The translations under genes and the position numbers were made by a program. Below the pieces are notes generated by a model that saw only the letters and a program-made list of their open reading frames with translations, was not told where the DNA came from and made no database searches. A stretch of 64,000 bases of DNA from assembly GCF_021278985.1 (NCBI RefSeq), contig NZ_CP082833.1, forward strand, positions 868,001 to 932,000, in the 5' to 3' direction. The DNA is from Citrobacter rodentium NBRC 105723 = DSM 16636 (GTDB taxonomy: Bacteria; Pseudomonadota; Gammaproteobacteria; Enterobacterales; Enterobacteriaceae). Positions 16,645 through 25,436 of the stretch are shown in pieces; position 1 is the stretch's first letter; each line of letters begins with the position of its first letter.

Positions 16645-17490
16645 TTAGGGCGATTCGATGCGATCGAGAAACAGCGTCGCGGCCAGCAGATCCGCCGCGC
16701 CGCCCGGCGAGGCATTGAGCATCAGCATCTCCCGGTCCAGCCGGTCCAGCGCTCGCTGTCCTGCCGGATGCGCGCAGCCGCCTTCGCGTAATACCGCGCG
16801 GGCGCCGGACTGCATCGCCTCCAGGCCATCCAGTCCGGCGCGGGAGAGCACGCAGGTATCGGTCAGCGTGGTCATGATCGCCATCAGCGCGTCAAGCCTC
16901 GCCTGCGTCTCGTTGCTGCCGTTCAGTCGGCTCAGCCGTAGCCGGGGCAGCGCCTGCTGCAAGATGTGCGGAAACGCCTGCTGCGCCTCTTCCCGCGCGC
17001 CGGGAACGCGATAGCGATGGGTGGCGCGAAGCCCTTTACTGAAGATCTTCGGCGCGGCGTCATCCGGTAGCTTCGCCAGCGCGGCGGCGGTGTTCGCCAC
17101 CTGCTGCGCCTGGCCGGTTCCGCCGAGCATCGCCACGGCGCTGACCAGTAATCCCAGCGCCCAGATTGCGCCCCGGTGGGTGTTCACGCCGCCCGTCGCC
17201 GCCATCATCTGCTGTTCGCCTTCGCGACCGAGCCGCCCTATGGTTTGTCTGAGCGCGATATCTGCCGGACGCTGCCAGCTCTGCTGCGCCAGCGCCTGAA
17301 AGGTCGGAGTCAGGCTGTGGGCGGAGCGCTCCATCAGCGCAAGCGATAAATCGTGGTGCGCGCCGTTCCCCCGACTGTCCACCAGACCGGGTTTCGGGCT
17401 GAGTCGCGCCTCGTCAATCAGACACTGCGTGGCGGTTCGCGCCAGCCATTCGGCGCCGCCTTCAACCTGAATCCGCGGCAGAAGTCTCAT
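16645..17490 (-). CDS. mdcB: Triphosphoribosyl-dephospho-CoA synthase MdcB
   Basis: Makes the prosthetic-group precursor 2'-(5''-triphosphoribosyl)-3'-dephospho-CoA from ATP and dephospho-CoA; the family includes CitG. From ATG 17490 it has 281 residues (MRLLPRIQVEGGAEWLARTA) with CitG-family motifs LSPKPGLVDSRGNGAHHDLS near residue 30 and ATGGVNTHRGAIWALGLL near residue 100. The chosen start shares a base with the mdcA stop (TAATG) and matches the family N-terminus; 16 codons upstream inside mdcA are rejected. Confidence 0.95.
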   Translation of the reverse strand: MRLLPRIQVEGGAEWLARTATQCLIDEARLSPKPGLVDSRGNGAHHDLSLALMERSAHSLTPTFQALAQQSWQRPADIALRQTIGRLGREGEQQMMAATGGVNTHRGAIWALGLLVSAVAMLGGTGQAQQVANTAAALAKLPDDAAPKIFSKGLRATHRYRVPGAREEAQQAFPHILQQALPRLRLSRLNGSNETQARLDALMAIMTTLTDTCVLSRAGLDGLEAMQSGARAVLREGGCAHPAGQRALDRLDREMLMLNASPGGAADLLAATLFLDRIESP

Positions 17491-19145
17491 TACCAGCTCC
17501 GGAATTTTGCAGGTGGGTTGTAAAGACCGCCGGACCATTCCACCAGATCCGCCACGCTACCTGCCGCCAGCAGGGAACGGGTGGCGTCGGTGCGACGAAT
17601 ACCGATGTCTTCCGGATAGACCACTTTGCCGCTGGCCCGCAGCGCCGCCACGCGATTGGCGTCTACGCCGAGGCCGATATCGGTAATCCCCGCCACCGCA
17701 GCGACCATCGCGCGACGTTCTTCAAGGCTTTCCGCACGATAGAGGTAAGCGATTCCTTCTTCGGTGAGCACGTGGGTCACGTCATCGCCGTAAATCATCA
17801 CCGGCGCGAGCGGCATTCCGGCGGCTTTCGCCACTTCCACCGCATCCAGTTTCTCAACGAAGGTCGGCTTCACGCCTGCCTGGAAGGTTTCGACCATCTG
17901 CACCACCAGTTTTTTACCGCGCTGCATCGGGTCAGGTTCAGTGATCATGTTCAGCCAGGCTGGCGTGGCATGACGACGTCCGTGCGGGTCGTGACCCATG
18001 TTCGGCGCGCCGCCGAAGCCGGACAGACGACCGCGGGTAACGGTAGAGGAGTTAGCGTAGCCATCAACCTGTAGCGTAGAGCCGATAAACATATCTACCG
18101 CGTACTGGCCTGCCAGCTGGCAGAAGGCGCGGTTAGAGCGCATGGAGCCGTCGGCGCCGGTAAAGAACACGTCAGGACGGGCGCGAATGTACTCTTCCAT
18201 CCCCAGCTCGCCGCCGAAGCAGTGCACGCTTTCCACCCAGCCGCTCTCAATCGCCGGGATCAGCGTCGGGTGCGGGTTCAGGGTCCAGTGTTTACAAATT
18301 TTGCCTTTGAGTCCGAGCTGTTCGCCGTAAGTGGGCAGCAGCAGCTCAATGGCGGCGGTGTTGAAGCCGATACCGTGGTTAAGCGACTGCACCTGATGTT
18401 CCGCATAGATGCCTTTAATGGCCATCATCGCCATCAGGATGTGTTCCTGTTTGATCAGGCGCGGGTCGCGGGTAAACAGGGGTTCGATAAAGAACGGCTT
18501 ATCCGCTACCACGACGTAATCAATCCACGACCCCGGAATATCAACGCGCGGCAGATCGCATTCGTCATCCACCAGCTCGTTTACCTGCGCGATGACGATG
18601 CCGTCATGGAAGGCTGCCGCTTCGACCAGCGCCGGGGTATCTTCGGTACTCGGCCCGGTGTAGAGGTTGCCTTTACGGTCGGCTTTATAGCCGGCAATCA
18701 GCGCCACGTTCGGAGCCAGATCGACATACAGGCGGGAATAGAGTTCGATGTAGGTGTGAATGGCGCCGATTTCCAGCAGGCCATCTTCCAGCAGTTGCGA
18801 AATGCGCAGGCTCTGGGTACCAGAGAAAGAGAAGTCCAGCTTGCGGGCAATCCCCTTTTCAAAGATATCCAGATGCTCGCTGCGGCCAACGCTTGGCATG
18901 ATCATGTGCAGGTCATGCACTTTTTCGGGATTCACTTCAGCCAGCATGCGGGACAGAAAATCGGCCTGCTTCTGGTTATTCCCCTCTAATACCACCCAGT
19001 CACCCGGCGCGATCAGTTTTTCCAGCATCGCGGTCAGGTCTGCGGTCGGCAGAACCTTGCCCTGCACCGGTACGGAAGCCAGGCGCCGCTGCTTCTCGGT
19101 GCGGCGGGTATTCCAGACGCGTGCTGGCGTTTGCCCAGATAACAT
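17490..19145 (-). CDS. mdcA: Malonate decarboxylase alpha subunit MdcA (acetyl-S-ACP:malonate ACP transferase)
   Basis: Swaps acetyl for malonate on the MdcC carrier, releasing acetate and regenerating malonyl-S-ACP. This is the step that brings free malonate into the cycle. 551 residues, starting MLSGQTPARVWNTRRTEKQR and ending PPAKFRSW, with CoA-transferase-like halves and the ESVHCFGGELGMEEY segment. It is the first gene of mdcABCDEFGH, behind a perfect AGGAGG at 7 bases. It is divergent from yheT across 250 bases that hold a CRP site and an inverted repeat. Confidence 0.97.
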   Translation of the reverse strand: MLSGQTPARVWNTRRTEKQRRLASVPVQGKVLPTADLTAMLEKLIAPGDWVVLEGNNQKQADFLSRMLAEVNPEKVHDLHMIMPSVGRSEHLDIFEKGIARKLDFSFSGTQSLRISQLLEDGLLEIGAIHTYIELYSRLYVDLAPNVALIAGYKADRKGNLYTGPSTEDTPALVEAAAFHDGIVIAQVNELVDDECDLPRVDIPGSWIDYVVVADKPFFIEPLFTRDPRLIKQEHILMAMMAIKGIYAEHQVQSLNHGIGFNTAAIELLLPTYGEQLGLKGKICKHWTLNPHPTLIPAIESGWVESVHCFGGELGMEEYIRARPDVFFTGADGSMRSNRAFCQLAGQYAVDMFIGSTLQVDGYANSSTVTRGRLSGFGGAPNMGHDPHGRRHATPAWLNMITEPDPMQRGKKLVVQMVETFQAGVKPTFVEKLDAVEVAKAAGMPLAPVMIYGDDVTHVLTEEGIAYLYRAESLEERRAMVAAVAGITDIGLGVDANRVAALRASGKVVYPEDIGIRRTDATRSLLAAGSVADLVEWSGGLYNPPAKFRSW

Positions 19146-19260
19146 TATTAACCTCCTGATTCAGCTAATCATTTTGATTGCTTAACACTGGATAGAGTGT
19201 GCGCCCTGGTGAGAAAGTCATCAATTAAGCGTAGAGGAGGATTGTTAGCCTGAGAGTAAT

Positions 19261-19276
19261 AATTGGAGGAACAATT
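19261..19276. promoter_or_regulatory. Inverted repeat, candidate MdcR operator
   Basis: AATTG-GAGGAA-CAATT, a perfect 5-base-arm inverted repeat centred about 123 bases before the mdcA ATG. LysR-type proteins bind such interrupted dyads upstream of their targets. It directly abuts the CRP site. The assignment to MdcR is inference. Confidence 0.45.
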
Positions 19277-19292
19277 TGTGATCAGGATCACC
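19277..19292. promoter_or_regulatory. CRP-binding site between mdcA and yheT
   Basis: TGTGA-TCAGGA-TCACC, 9 of 10 matches to the CRP core TGTGA-N6-TCACA. Its centre lies 139 bases before mdcA on one side and 111 bases before yheT on the other. It could impose catabolite control on malonate use, on yheT-yheU-prkB, or on both. No clear -10/-35 pair was found for either direction. Confidence 0.7.
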
Positions 19293-19395
19293 TGTTCCCG
19301 CCGCAAATCGCCGGGTGCGACGGATTTTTTCATCAACATGGCAGGCAAGTGACGGTATAGTAGTCGGCTGATTACGAGAAACCATCGCATCCGTT

Positions 19396-20412
19396 ATGAC
19401 CCAAATTACCTCGCCTGACCTCAATCTCGCCGCCGCCGATTCGCGCGAGTTTCGCCCAATGCGCGGCGTTCGTAACCGTCATTTACAGACCATGCTGCCG
19501 CGACTGATCCGCCGCAGGGTAAATGTCGACGCCCACTGGCAGCGGCTGGAGCTGCCCGACGGCGACTTTGTCGATCTGGCCTGGAGCGAAGACCCCATGC
19601 AGGCGCAGCATAAACCACGGCTGGTGGTGTTTCACGGACTGGAAGGCAGCCTGAACAGCCCGTATGCGCATGGCCTGATTGAAGCGGCGCAGAAGCGCGG
19701 CTGGCTGGGGGTGGTGATGCATTTTCGCGGCTGCAGCGGCGAGCCGAACCGTATGAACCGCATTTATCACTCCGGCGAAACCGAAGACGGCAGCTGGTTT
19801 CTACACTGGCTGCGGCGCGAGTTCGGCAACGCGCCGACCGCGGCGGTGGGCTATTCGTTAGGCGGTAATATGCTGGCCTGCCTGCTGGCGAAAGAAGGGA
19901 AAGATATCCCGCTGGATGCGGCGGTAATAGTTTCCGCGCCCTTCGTGCTGGAAGCGTGCAGTTACCATATGGAAAAAGGCTTTTCCCGCGTTTATCAGCG
20001 CTATTTGCTGAATTTATTGAAGGCGAACGCCTCGCGCAAACTGGCGGCCTATCCCGGATCGCTGCCAATCGATCTGGCGCAGCTGAAATCCCTGCGCCTC
20101 ATTCGCGAATTTGACGATCTGATCACCGCGAAAATTCACGGCTTTGCCGACGCCATCGACTATTATCGTCAATGCAGCGCCATGCCGTTGCTGAACCGGA
20201 TCGCCATCCCGACGCTGATTATTCATGCTAAAGACGATCCGTTTATGGATCATCACGTGATCCCCAACGCAGAAGAATTGCCGCCGCAGGTTGAGTATCA
20301 GCTAACGGAACACGGCGGACACGTGGGCTTTATCGGCGGCACGCTGCGCCGCCCGGAGATGTGGCTGGAATCGCGCATCCCCAATTGGCTGACAAGGTAT
20401 CTGGAGGCTTAA
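19396..20412 (+). CDS. yheT: YheT family alpha/beta hydrolase
   Basis: Putative hydrolase of the AB-hydrolase/UPF0017 group; no substrate is known. 338 residues versus about 340 in E. coli. The core HGLEGSLNSPYAHGL (oxyanion region), the nucleophile elbow GYSLGGNML (Ser about residue 151), an acid in HAKDDPFMD and the final His in HGGHVGFIGG form a full catalytic triad. The first 30 residues differ from what I know of the E. coli protein, the rest closely agree. It is the first gene of yheT-yheU-prkB, two bases ahead of yheU. Confidence 0.94.
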   Translation: MTQITSPDLNLAAADSREFRPMRGVRNRHLQTMLPRLIRRRVNVDAHWQRLELPDGDFVDLAWSEDPMQAQHKPRLVVFHGLEGSLNSPYAHGLIEAAQKRGWLGVVMHFRGCSGEPNRMNRIYHSGETEDGSWFLHWLRREFGNAPTAAVGYSLGGNMLACLLAKEGKDIPLDAAVIVSAPFVLEACSYHMEKGFSRVYQRYLLNLLKANASRKLAAYPGSLPIDLAQLKSLRLIREFDDLITAKIHGFADAIDYYRQCSAMPLLNRIAIPTLIIHAKDDPFMDHHVIPNAEELPPQVEYQLTEHGGHVGFIGGTLRRPEMWLESRIPNWLTRYLEA

Positions 20413-20414
20413 CG

Positions 20415-20633
20415 ATGATCGTTCCCTGGCAGGACATTTCGCCCGAGACGCTGGACAATTTGATCGAAAGTTTTGTCTTGCGCGAAGGCACCGATTATGG
20501 TGAACATGAACGCTCACTTGAGCAAAAGGTCGCCGACGTCAAACGTCAATTACAGAGCGGAGAAGCCGTGCTGGTCTGGTCTGAGTTGCACGAAACGGTC
20601 AACATCATGCCGCGCAAACAGTTTCGCGAATAA
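20415..20633 (+). CDS. yheU: YheU family protein
   Basis: 72-residue conserved protein of unknown function (MIVPWQDISPETLDNLIESF..PRKQFRE), UPF0270 family. The start at 20415 lies two bases after the yheT stop, with GGAGG inside the end of yheT; a longer upstream reading is excluded by family length. It probably shares the yheT transcript. Confidence 0.94.
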   Translation: MIVPWQDISPETLDNLIESFVLREGTDYGEHERSLEQKVADVKRQLQSGEAVLVWSELHETVNIMPRKQFRE

Positions 20634-20687
20634 CCCTGCGCTTCTGGCCGACTGTAATAATAAGACCAATCTTTTGATGGAGTTATC

Positions 20688-21557
20688 ATGTCTGCCAAAC
20701 ATCCGGTGATTGCGGTAACAGGATCCAGCGGCGCGGGGACCACCACCACCAGCCTCGCGTTTCGTAAAATTTTTGCCCAGCTAAACCTGCGCGCAGCCGA
20801 GGTGGAAGGCGACAGTTTTCATCGCTATACCCGTCCGGAAATGGATATGGCGATCCGCAAGGCCCGCGACGCCGGGCGGCACATCAGCTATTTCGGCCCT
20901 GAAGCTAACGACTTCGGTCTGCTGGAACAGACCTTCATTGAATACGGGCAGACGGGCAAAGGCCAGTCGCGCAAATATCTTCACACCTACGACGAAGCCG
21001 TGCCGTGGAATCAGGTGCCCGGAACGTTTACCCCCTGGCAGCCGCTGCCGGAACCGACCGACGTGCTATTTTATGAAGGACTGCACGGCGGGGTGGTGAC
21101 GCCGCAGCACGATGTCGCGCGCCATGTCGATTTGCTGGTCGGGGTGGTGCCTATCGTCAACCTGGAGTGGATCCAGAAACTGATTCGCGACACCAGCGAG
21201 CGCGGCCACTCCCGCGAGGCGGTAATGGACTCCGTGGTGCGCTCAATGGATGACTATATTAACTACATTACGCCGCAGTTTTCCCGCACCCATATTAACT
21301 TCCAGCGCGTGCCGACGGTGGATACCTCCAACCCGTTCGCCGCTCGCGGTATTCCATCGCTGGATGAAAGTTTCGTGGTAATCCATTTTCGTAATCTGGA
21401 AGGCATCGATTTTCCCTGGCTGCTGGCGATGCTGCAGGGGTCTTTTATTTCCCACATCAATACGCTGGTGGTGCCGGGCGGTAAAATGGGCCTGGCGATG
21501 GAGCTGATTATGCTGCCGCTGGTGCAACGGCTGATGGAAGGGAAGAAGATCAAGTAA
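20688..21557 (+). CDS. prkB: Phosphoribulokinase-like protein PrkB
   Basis: P-loop kinase of the phosphoribulokinase/uridine kinase family. 289 residues with the P-loop GSSGAGTTTT near residue 10 and the GDSFHRY segment typical of PRK enzymes, plus the DLLVGVVPIVNLEWIQK core. Enterobacteria lack the Calvin cycle, so the natural substrate is unknown. A Shine-Dalgarno GGAG precedes ATG 20688. Confidence 0.92.
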   Translation: MSAKHPVIAVTGSSGAGTTTTSLAFRKIFAQLNLRAAEVEGDSFHRYTRPEMDMAIRKARDAGRHISYFGPEANDFGLLEQTFIEYGQTGKGQSRKYLHTYDEAVPWNQVPGTFTPWQPLPEPTDVLFYEGLHGGVVTPQHDVARHVDLLVGVVPIVNLEWIQKLIRDTSERGHSREAVMDSVVRSMDDYINYITPQFSRTHINFQRVPTVDTSNPFAARGIPSLDESFVVIHFRNLEGIDFPWLLAMLQGSFISHINTLVVPGGKMGLAMELIMLPLVQRLMEGKKIK

Positions 21558-21606
21558 GGCGAAATCTTGCCAGATAACGCCTTCTCCAGCCCGGAACAGG
21601 CTACAA

Positions 21607-21674
21607 ACGTAGGCCGGGCAAGCGAAGCGCCCCCGGCAGTGTGCCGGATGGCGGCTAACGCCTTATGGCCTACA
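21607..21674. repeat. BIME between prkB and yhfA
   Basis: Two facing REP palindromes: GTAGGCCGGGCAAGCG..GCCCCCGGC, then GCCGGATGGCGGC..GCCTTATGGC. They occupy the gap between convergent prkB and yhfA. Confidence 0.8.
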
Positions 21675-21687
21675 GATTGCGCAAAAC

Positions 21688-22092
21688 CTAAGCCGCAATC
21701 ACCTCATACGAGTGGGTAATGTTTACCGCTTTTTCCAGCATCAGCGCCACCGAGCAATACTTCTCCGCGGAGAGATCGACCGCCCGCGCCACTGCGGCAT
21801 CTTTCAGGTCATTACCCGTAACGATGAAATGCAGATTGATATGGGTGAACAGACGCGGCGCTTCTTCGCGACGTTCAGAGGTCAGCTTCACTTCGCAGTT
21901 GGTCACATCCTGACGGCCTTTTTGCAGAATGGAAACCACGTCAATGGCGCTGCAACCGCCAGCGGCCATTAACACCATTTCCATCGGGCTGGGGGCCTTA
22001 TCGCCTGAGTTGCCGTCCATCAGGATCTGGTGCCCGGAAGCCGACTCGCCGAGGAAGGTTAACCCTTCAACCCATTTAACACGCGCTTGCAT
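21688..22092 (-). CDS. yhfA: OsmC/Ohr family protein YhfA
   Basis: 134-residue OsmC-like protein (MQARVKWVEGLTFLGESASG..SYEVIAA). The family reduces organic hydroperoxides with a conserved Cys pair; here GGCSAID and AEKYCSVA hold the two expected cysteines. The physiological role of YhfA is not established. The start at 22092 gives the family N-terminus; the longer reading adds 11 codons without support. It is divergent from crp across 301 bases. Confidence 0.93.
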   Translation of the reverse strand: MQARVKWVEGLTFLGESASGHQILMDGNSGDKAPSPMEMVLMAAGGCSAIDVVSILQKGRQDVTNCEVKLTSERREEAPRLFTHINLHFIVTGNDLKDAAVARAVDLSAEKYCSVALMLEKAVNITHSYEVIAA

Positions 22093-22393
22093 ATCTCGTA
22101 ACTCCAATGTTGCAATTTTCCCCACAGATTACGCGCCCGCGACAAATCTCGCAACGGAAGGCGACCTGCGTCATGCTGAAGCGAGACACCAGGAGACACA
22201 CAGCTAAAGCTATGCTAAAACAGACGAGATGCTACGGTGCGTTGACGTACTGTGTATGCACAGGATTTCATATTAAAGGCTGCTGCCGTTATTGACAGCC
22301 TCTTCCCGGGAAGCGGGAAGCACATTTTTGCAACCCCAGAGACAGCGGTGTTTTCTGGCTCTGGAGACAGCTTATAACAGAGGATAATCGCGC
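22093..22393 (+). promoter_or_regulatory. crp upstream and leader region
   Basis: About 300 bases of non-coding DNA between divergent yhfA and crp. The stretch GCGACCTGCGTCATGCTGAA and the CTTATAACAGAGGATAA just before the crp ATG match the E. coli crp leader. In E. coli, CRP autoregulates from sites in this region; TGTGTATGCACAGGATTTCA (22250-22269) is in the corresponding place but is a weak match here. It also contains a hairpin-like CTTCCCGGGAAGCGGGAAG. Confidence 0.6.
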
Positions 22394-23026
22394 ATGGTGC
22401 TTGGCAAACCGCAAACAGACCCGACTCTCGAATGGTTCTTGTCTCATTGCCACATTCATAAGTACCCGTCGAAGAGCACGCTGATTCACCAGGGTGAAAA
22501 AGCGGAAACGTTGTATTACATCGTGAAAGGCTCGGTAGCAGTGTTGATTAAAGATGAGGAAGGGAAAGAAATGATCCTTTCTTATCTGAATCAGGGTGAT
22601 TTTATTGGCGAACTGGGCCTGTTTGAAGAAGGCCAGGAACGTAGCGCATGGGTACGAGCTAAAACAGCATGTGAAGTGGCGGAAATTTCCTACAAGAAGT
22701 TCCGTCAGCTGATCCAGGTCAACCCGGATATTCTGATGCGCCTCTCTTCCCAGATGGCCCGCCGCCTGCAGGTCACCTCAGAAAAAGTCGGCAATCTGGC
22801 TTTCCTTGACGTGACCGGGCGTATCGCCCAGACGCTGCTGAATCTGGCGAAACAGCCGGATGCCATGACCCACCCGGATGGTATGCAGATCAAAATCACG
22901 CGCCAGGAGATTGGTCAGATCGTTGGCTGCTCCCGCGAAACCGTTGGTCGTATTCTGAAGATGCTGGAAGATCAAAACCTGATCTCCGCGCACGGTAAGA
23001 CCATCGTCGTTTACGGCACGCGTTAA
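22394..23026 (+). CDS. crp: cAMP receptor protein CRP
   Basis: Global regulator that binds TGTGA-N6-TCACA when complexed with cAMP and recruits RNA polymerase. 210 residues, the exact E. coli length: a cAMP-binding beta-roll (FIGELGLFEEGQERSAWVRA includes the Arg-Ser contact to cAMP), the C-helix, and the recognition helix in CSRETVGRILKMLE. It is nearly identical to E. coli CRP as I know it. A terminator follows at once. CRP-like sites elsewhere in this window are before mdcA/yheT and ppiA/tsgA. Confidence 0.99.
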   Translation: MVLGKPQTDPTLEWFLSHCHIHKYPSKSTLIHQGEKAETLYYIVKGSVAVLIKDEEGKEMILSYLNQGDFIGELGLFEEGQERSAWVRAKTACEVAEISYKKFRQLIQVNPDILMRLSSQMARRLQVTSEKVGNLAFLDVTGRIAQTLLNLAKQPDAMTHPDGMQIKITRQEIGQIVGCSRETVGRILKMLEDQNLISAHGKTIVVYGTR

Positions 23027-23036
23027 TCCCGTCGGA

Positions 23037-23069
23037 AACGGCGCGTTACCCCGGTAGCGCGCCGTTTTT
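23037..23069 (+). terminator. Terminator of crp
   Basis: Perfect 9-base stem AACGGCGCG..CGCGCCGTT with a 12-base loop, followed by a T-run, 11 bases past the crp stop and just before yhfK. Confidence 0.9.
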
Positions 23070-23078
23070 GTTTTACCG

Positions 23079-25166
23079 ATGTGGCGCAGACTGATTTATC
23101 ACCCGGAGATCAACTACGCACTCCGTCAGACGCTGGTGCTGTGTTTGCCCGTGGCCGTCGGCCTGCTGATCGACCAGCTCCATCTGGGCCTGCTTTTTTC
23201 CCTCGTTCCCGCCTGCTGCAATATTGCCGGGCTTGATACGCCGCACAAACGCTTCTTCAAACGCCTGATAATCGGCGCGTCGCTGTTCGCCGGTTGTAGT
23301 CTGATCATGCAGCTGCTGCTGGCCCGCACGGTGCCGCTGCCGCTCATTCTGACTGTCCTGACGCTTATCCTCGGCGTCACCGCGGAAATCAGTTCGCTCC
23401 ACGCCCGCCTGCTTCCCGCGTCGCTGATCGCCGCGATTTTTACCCTCAGTCTGGCGGGGAATATGCCGGTCTGGGAGCCGCTGCTGATCTATGCGCTGGG
23501 CACGCTATGGTACGGGCTGTTTAACTGGTTCTGGTTCTGGCTGTGGCGCGAACAGCCGCTGCGCGAGTCGCTGAGCCTGCTGTATCGTGAACTGGCAGAC
23601 TACTGCGAAGCCAAATACAGTATGCTGACTCAGCACGCCGATCCGGAAAAAGCCCTGCCCCCGCTACTGGCGCGCCAGCAGAAAGCGGTTGACCTGATCA
23701 CCCAGTGCTATCAGCAGATGCACATGCTGTCGGCGCATCGCAATAATGATTACAAGCGGATGCTGCGCGCCTTTCAGGAGGCGCTGGATTTGCAGGAGCA
23801 TATCTCGGTCAGCCTGCACCAGCCGGAAGAGGTGCAAAAGCTGGTGGAACGCAGCCATGCGGAGCAGGTGATTCGCTGGAATGCGCAAACCGTCGCCGCG
23901 CGCCTGCGGGTGCTGGCGGATGATATTCTGTACCACCGCCTGCCCACGCGGTTCACCATGCAAAAGCAGATTGGCGCGCTGGAAAAAATTGCGAATCAGC
24001 ATCCGGACAACCCCGTCGGTCAGTTCTGTTACTGGCATTTCAGCCGCATCGCCCGCGTACTGCGCACCCAACGTCCGCTCTATCGCCGCGATCTGATGGC
24101 CGATAAACAGCGCCGCCTGCCGTTATTTCCTGCGTTGAAAAATTATCTTTCCCTGAAATCACCGGCGCTGCGCAACGCCGGACGCATCAGCGTGATGTTA
24201 AGCATCGCCAGCCTGATGGGGAGCGCGCTGCATCTGCCGAAACCTTACTGGATCCTGATGACGGTGCTGTTTGTCACCCAGAACGGTTACGGAGCGACTC
24301 GCGTGCGTATCCTGCACCGTTCAGCCGGTACGCTGGCGGGACTGATTGTCGCTGGCGTGACGCTGCACTTCCATATTCCGGAAGGGTATACCCTGCTGCT
24401 GATGCTGTTTATCACGCTGGTGAGTTATCTGATCATCCGTAAAAACTACGGCTGGGCGACGGTGGGATTCACCGTGACGGCGGTATATACCCTGCAATTG
24501 TTAACCCTGAACGGCGAACAGTTCATCATCCCGCGGTTTGTCGATACGATCATCGGCTGCCTGATCGCCTTTGGCGGCACCGTCTGGCTATGGCCGCAGT
24601 GGCAGAGCGGCCTGCTGCGAAAAAACGCCCACGACGCGCTGGAGGCGGACCAGGAGGCCATCCGCCTGATCCTCAGCGACGATCCGCAGGCGACGCCGCT
24701 GGCCTACCAACGAATGCGGGTCAACCAGGCGCACAATACGCTGTTTAACTCGCTCAATCAGGCGATGCAGGAACCGGGCTTTAATAGCCACTATCTGGAA
24801 GATATGAAGCTATGGGTGACCCACAGCCAGTTTATTGTCGAACATATTAACGCCATGACCACCCTGGCGCGCGAGCATACAATGCTGACGAAGGAGCTGG
24901 CGCAGCGGTATCTGCAATCGTGCGAAATTGCGCTTCAGCGCTGCCAGCAGCGGCTGGAGTATGACGGACCGGGAAGTTCGGGGGATGTGAATATTCTGGA
25001 AGCGCCGGAGATGCTCTCCCACGGGCCGTTAAGCACTCTCGAACAACATCTGCAGCGGGTGCTGGGACATCTGAACACCATGCACACCATTTCGTCGGTG
25101 GCCTGGCGCCAGCGGCCGCACCACGGGATCTGGCTCAGCCGTCGGCTGCGGGACAGGAAAGGTTAG
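23079..25166 (+). CDS. yhfK: YhfK family putative membrane transporter
   Basis: 695-residue inner-membrane protein with the FUSC/YccS-like layout: a first hydrophobic block (about 15-150), a cytosolic helical stretch with many His/Gln/Glu (about 155-340), a second hydrophobic block (about 365-505) and a second cytosolic region. Members are thought to be aromatic-acid efflux or related pumps, but no substrate is known for YhfK. ATG 23079 lies right behind the crp terminator with only a weak ribosome site. It converges on argD across a REP array. Confidence 0.9.
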   Translation: MWRRLIYHPEINYALRQTLVLCLPVAVGLLIDQLHLGLLFSLVPACCNIAGLDTPHKRFFKRLIIGASLFAGCSLIMQLLLARTVPLPLILTVLTLILGVTAEISSLHARLLPASLIAAIFTLSLAGNMPVWEPLLIYALGTLWYGLFNWFWFWLWREQPLRESLSLLYRELADYCEAKYSMLTQHADPEKALPPLLARQQKAVDLITQCYQQMHMLSAHRNNDYKRMLRAFQEALDLQEHISVSLHQPEEVQKLVERSHAEQVIRWNAQTVAARLRVLADDILYHRLPTRFTMQKQIGALEKIANQHPDNPVGQFCYWHFSRIARVLRTQRPLYRRDLMADKQRRLPLFPALKNYLSLKSPALRNAGRISVMLSIASLMGSALHLPKPYWILMTVLFVTQNGYGATRVRILHRSAGTLAGLIVAGVTLHFHIPEGYTLLLMLFITLVSYLIIRKNYGWATVGFTVTAVYTLQLLTLNGEQFIIPRFVDTIIGCLIAFGGTVWLWPQWQSGLLRKNAHDALEADQEAIRLILSDDPQATPLAYQRMRVNQAHNTLFNSLNQAMQEPGFNSHYLEDMKLWVTHSQFIVEHINAMTTLAREHTMLTKELAQRYLQSCEIALQRCQQRLEYDGPGSSGDVNILEAPEMLSHGPLSTLEQHLQRVLGHLNTMHTISSVAWRQRPHHGIWLSRRLRDRKG

Positions 25167-25172
25167 CGGTCC

Positions 25173-25436
25173 TACATCCAGACTTATACTCCCGTAGGCC
25201 TGATAAGCGCAGCGCCATCAGGCTGAACAACGCCGGATGGCGGCGTTGCCTTATCCGGCCTACATCCAGACTTATACTCCCCCAGGCCTGATAAGCATAG
25301 CGCCATCAGGCTGAACTGTGCCGTATAGCGGCGTTGCCTTATCCGGCCTACATCCAGACTTATACTCCCCCAGGCCTGTTAAGCGTAGCGCCATCAGGCT
25401 GAACAGTGCCGGATGGCGGAGTTGCCTTACCCGGCC
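25173..25436. repeat. Array of three 88-base REP/BIME units
   Basis: Three copies starting at 25173, 25261 and 25349 with an exact 88-base period, each opening TACATCCAGACTTATACTCC. Each carries an inverted REP pair (AGGCCTGATAAGC..GCGCCATCAGGC and GCCGGATGGCGGCG..CTTATCCGGCC). Copies differ at a handful of positions. The array ends at the argD stop codon (cta at 25436-25438), filling the whole gap between convergent yhfK and argD. Confidence 0.93.

Noticed and set aside
22289..22489. Short minus-strand frame overlapping the crp start
   Set aside because: No ribosome site and no family match. E. coli has a divergent non-coding RNA in this region, but this sequence alone does not support a coding gene.
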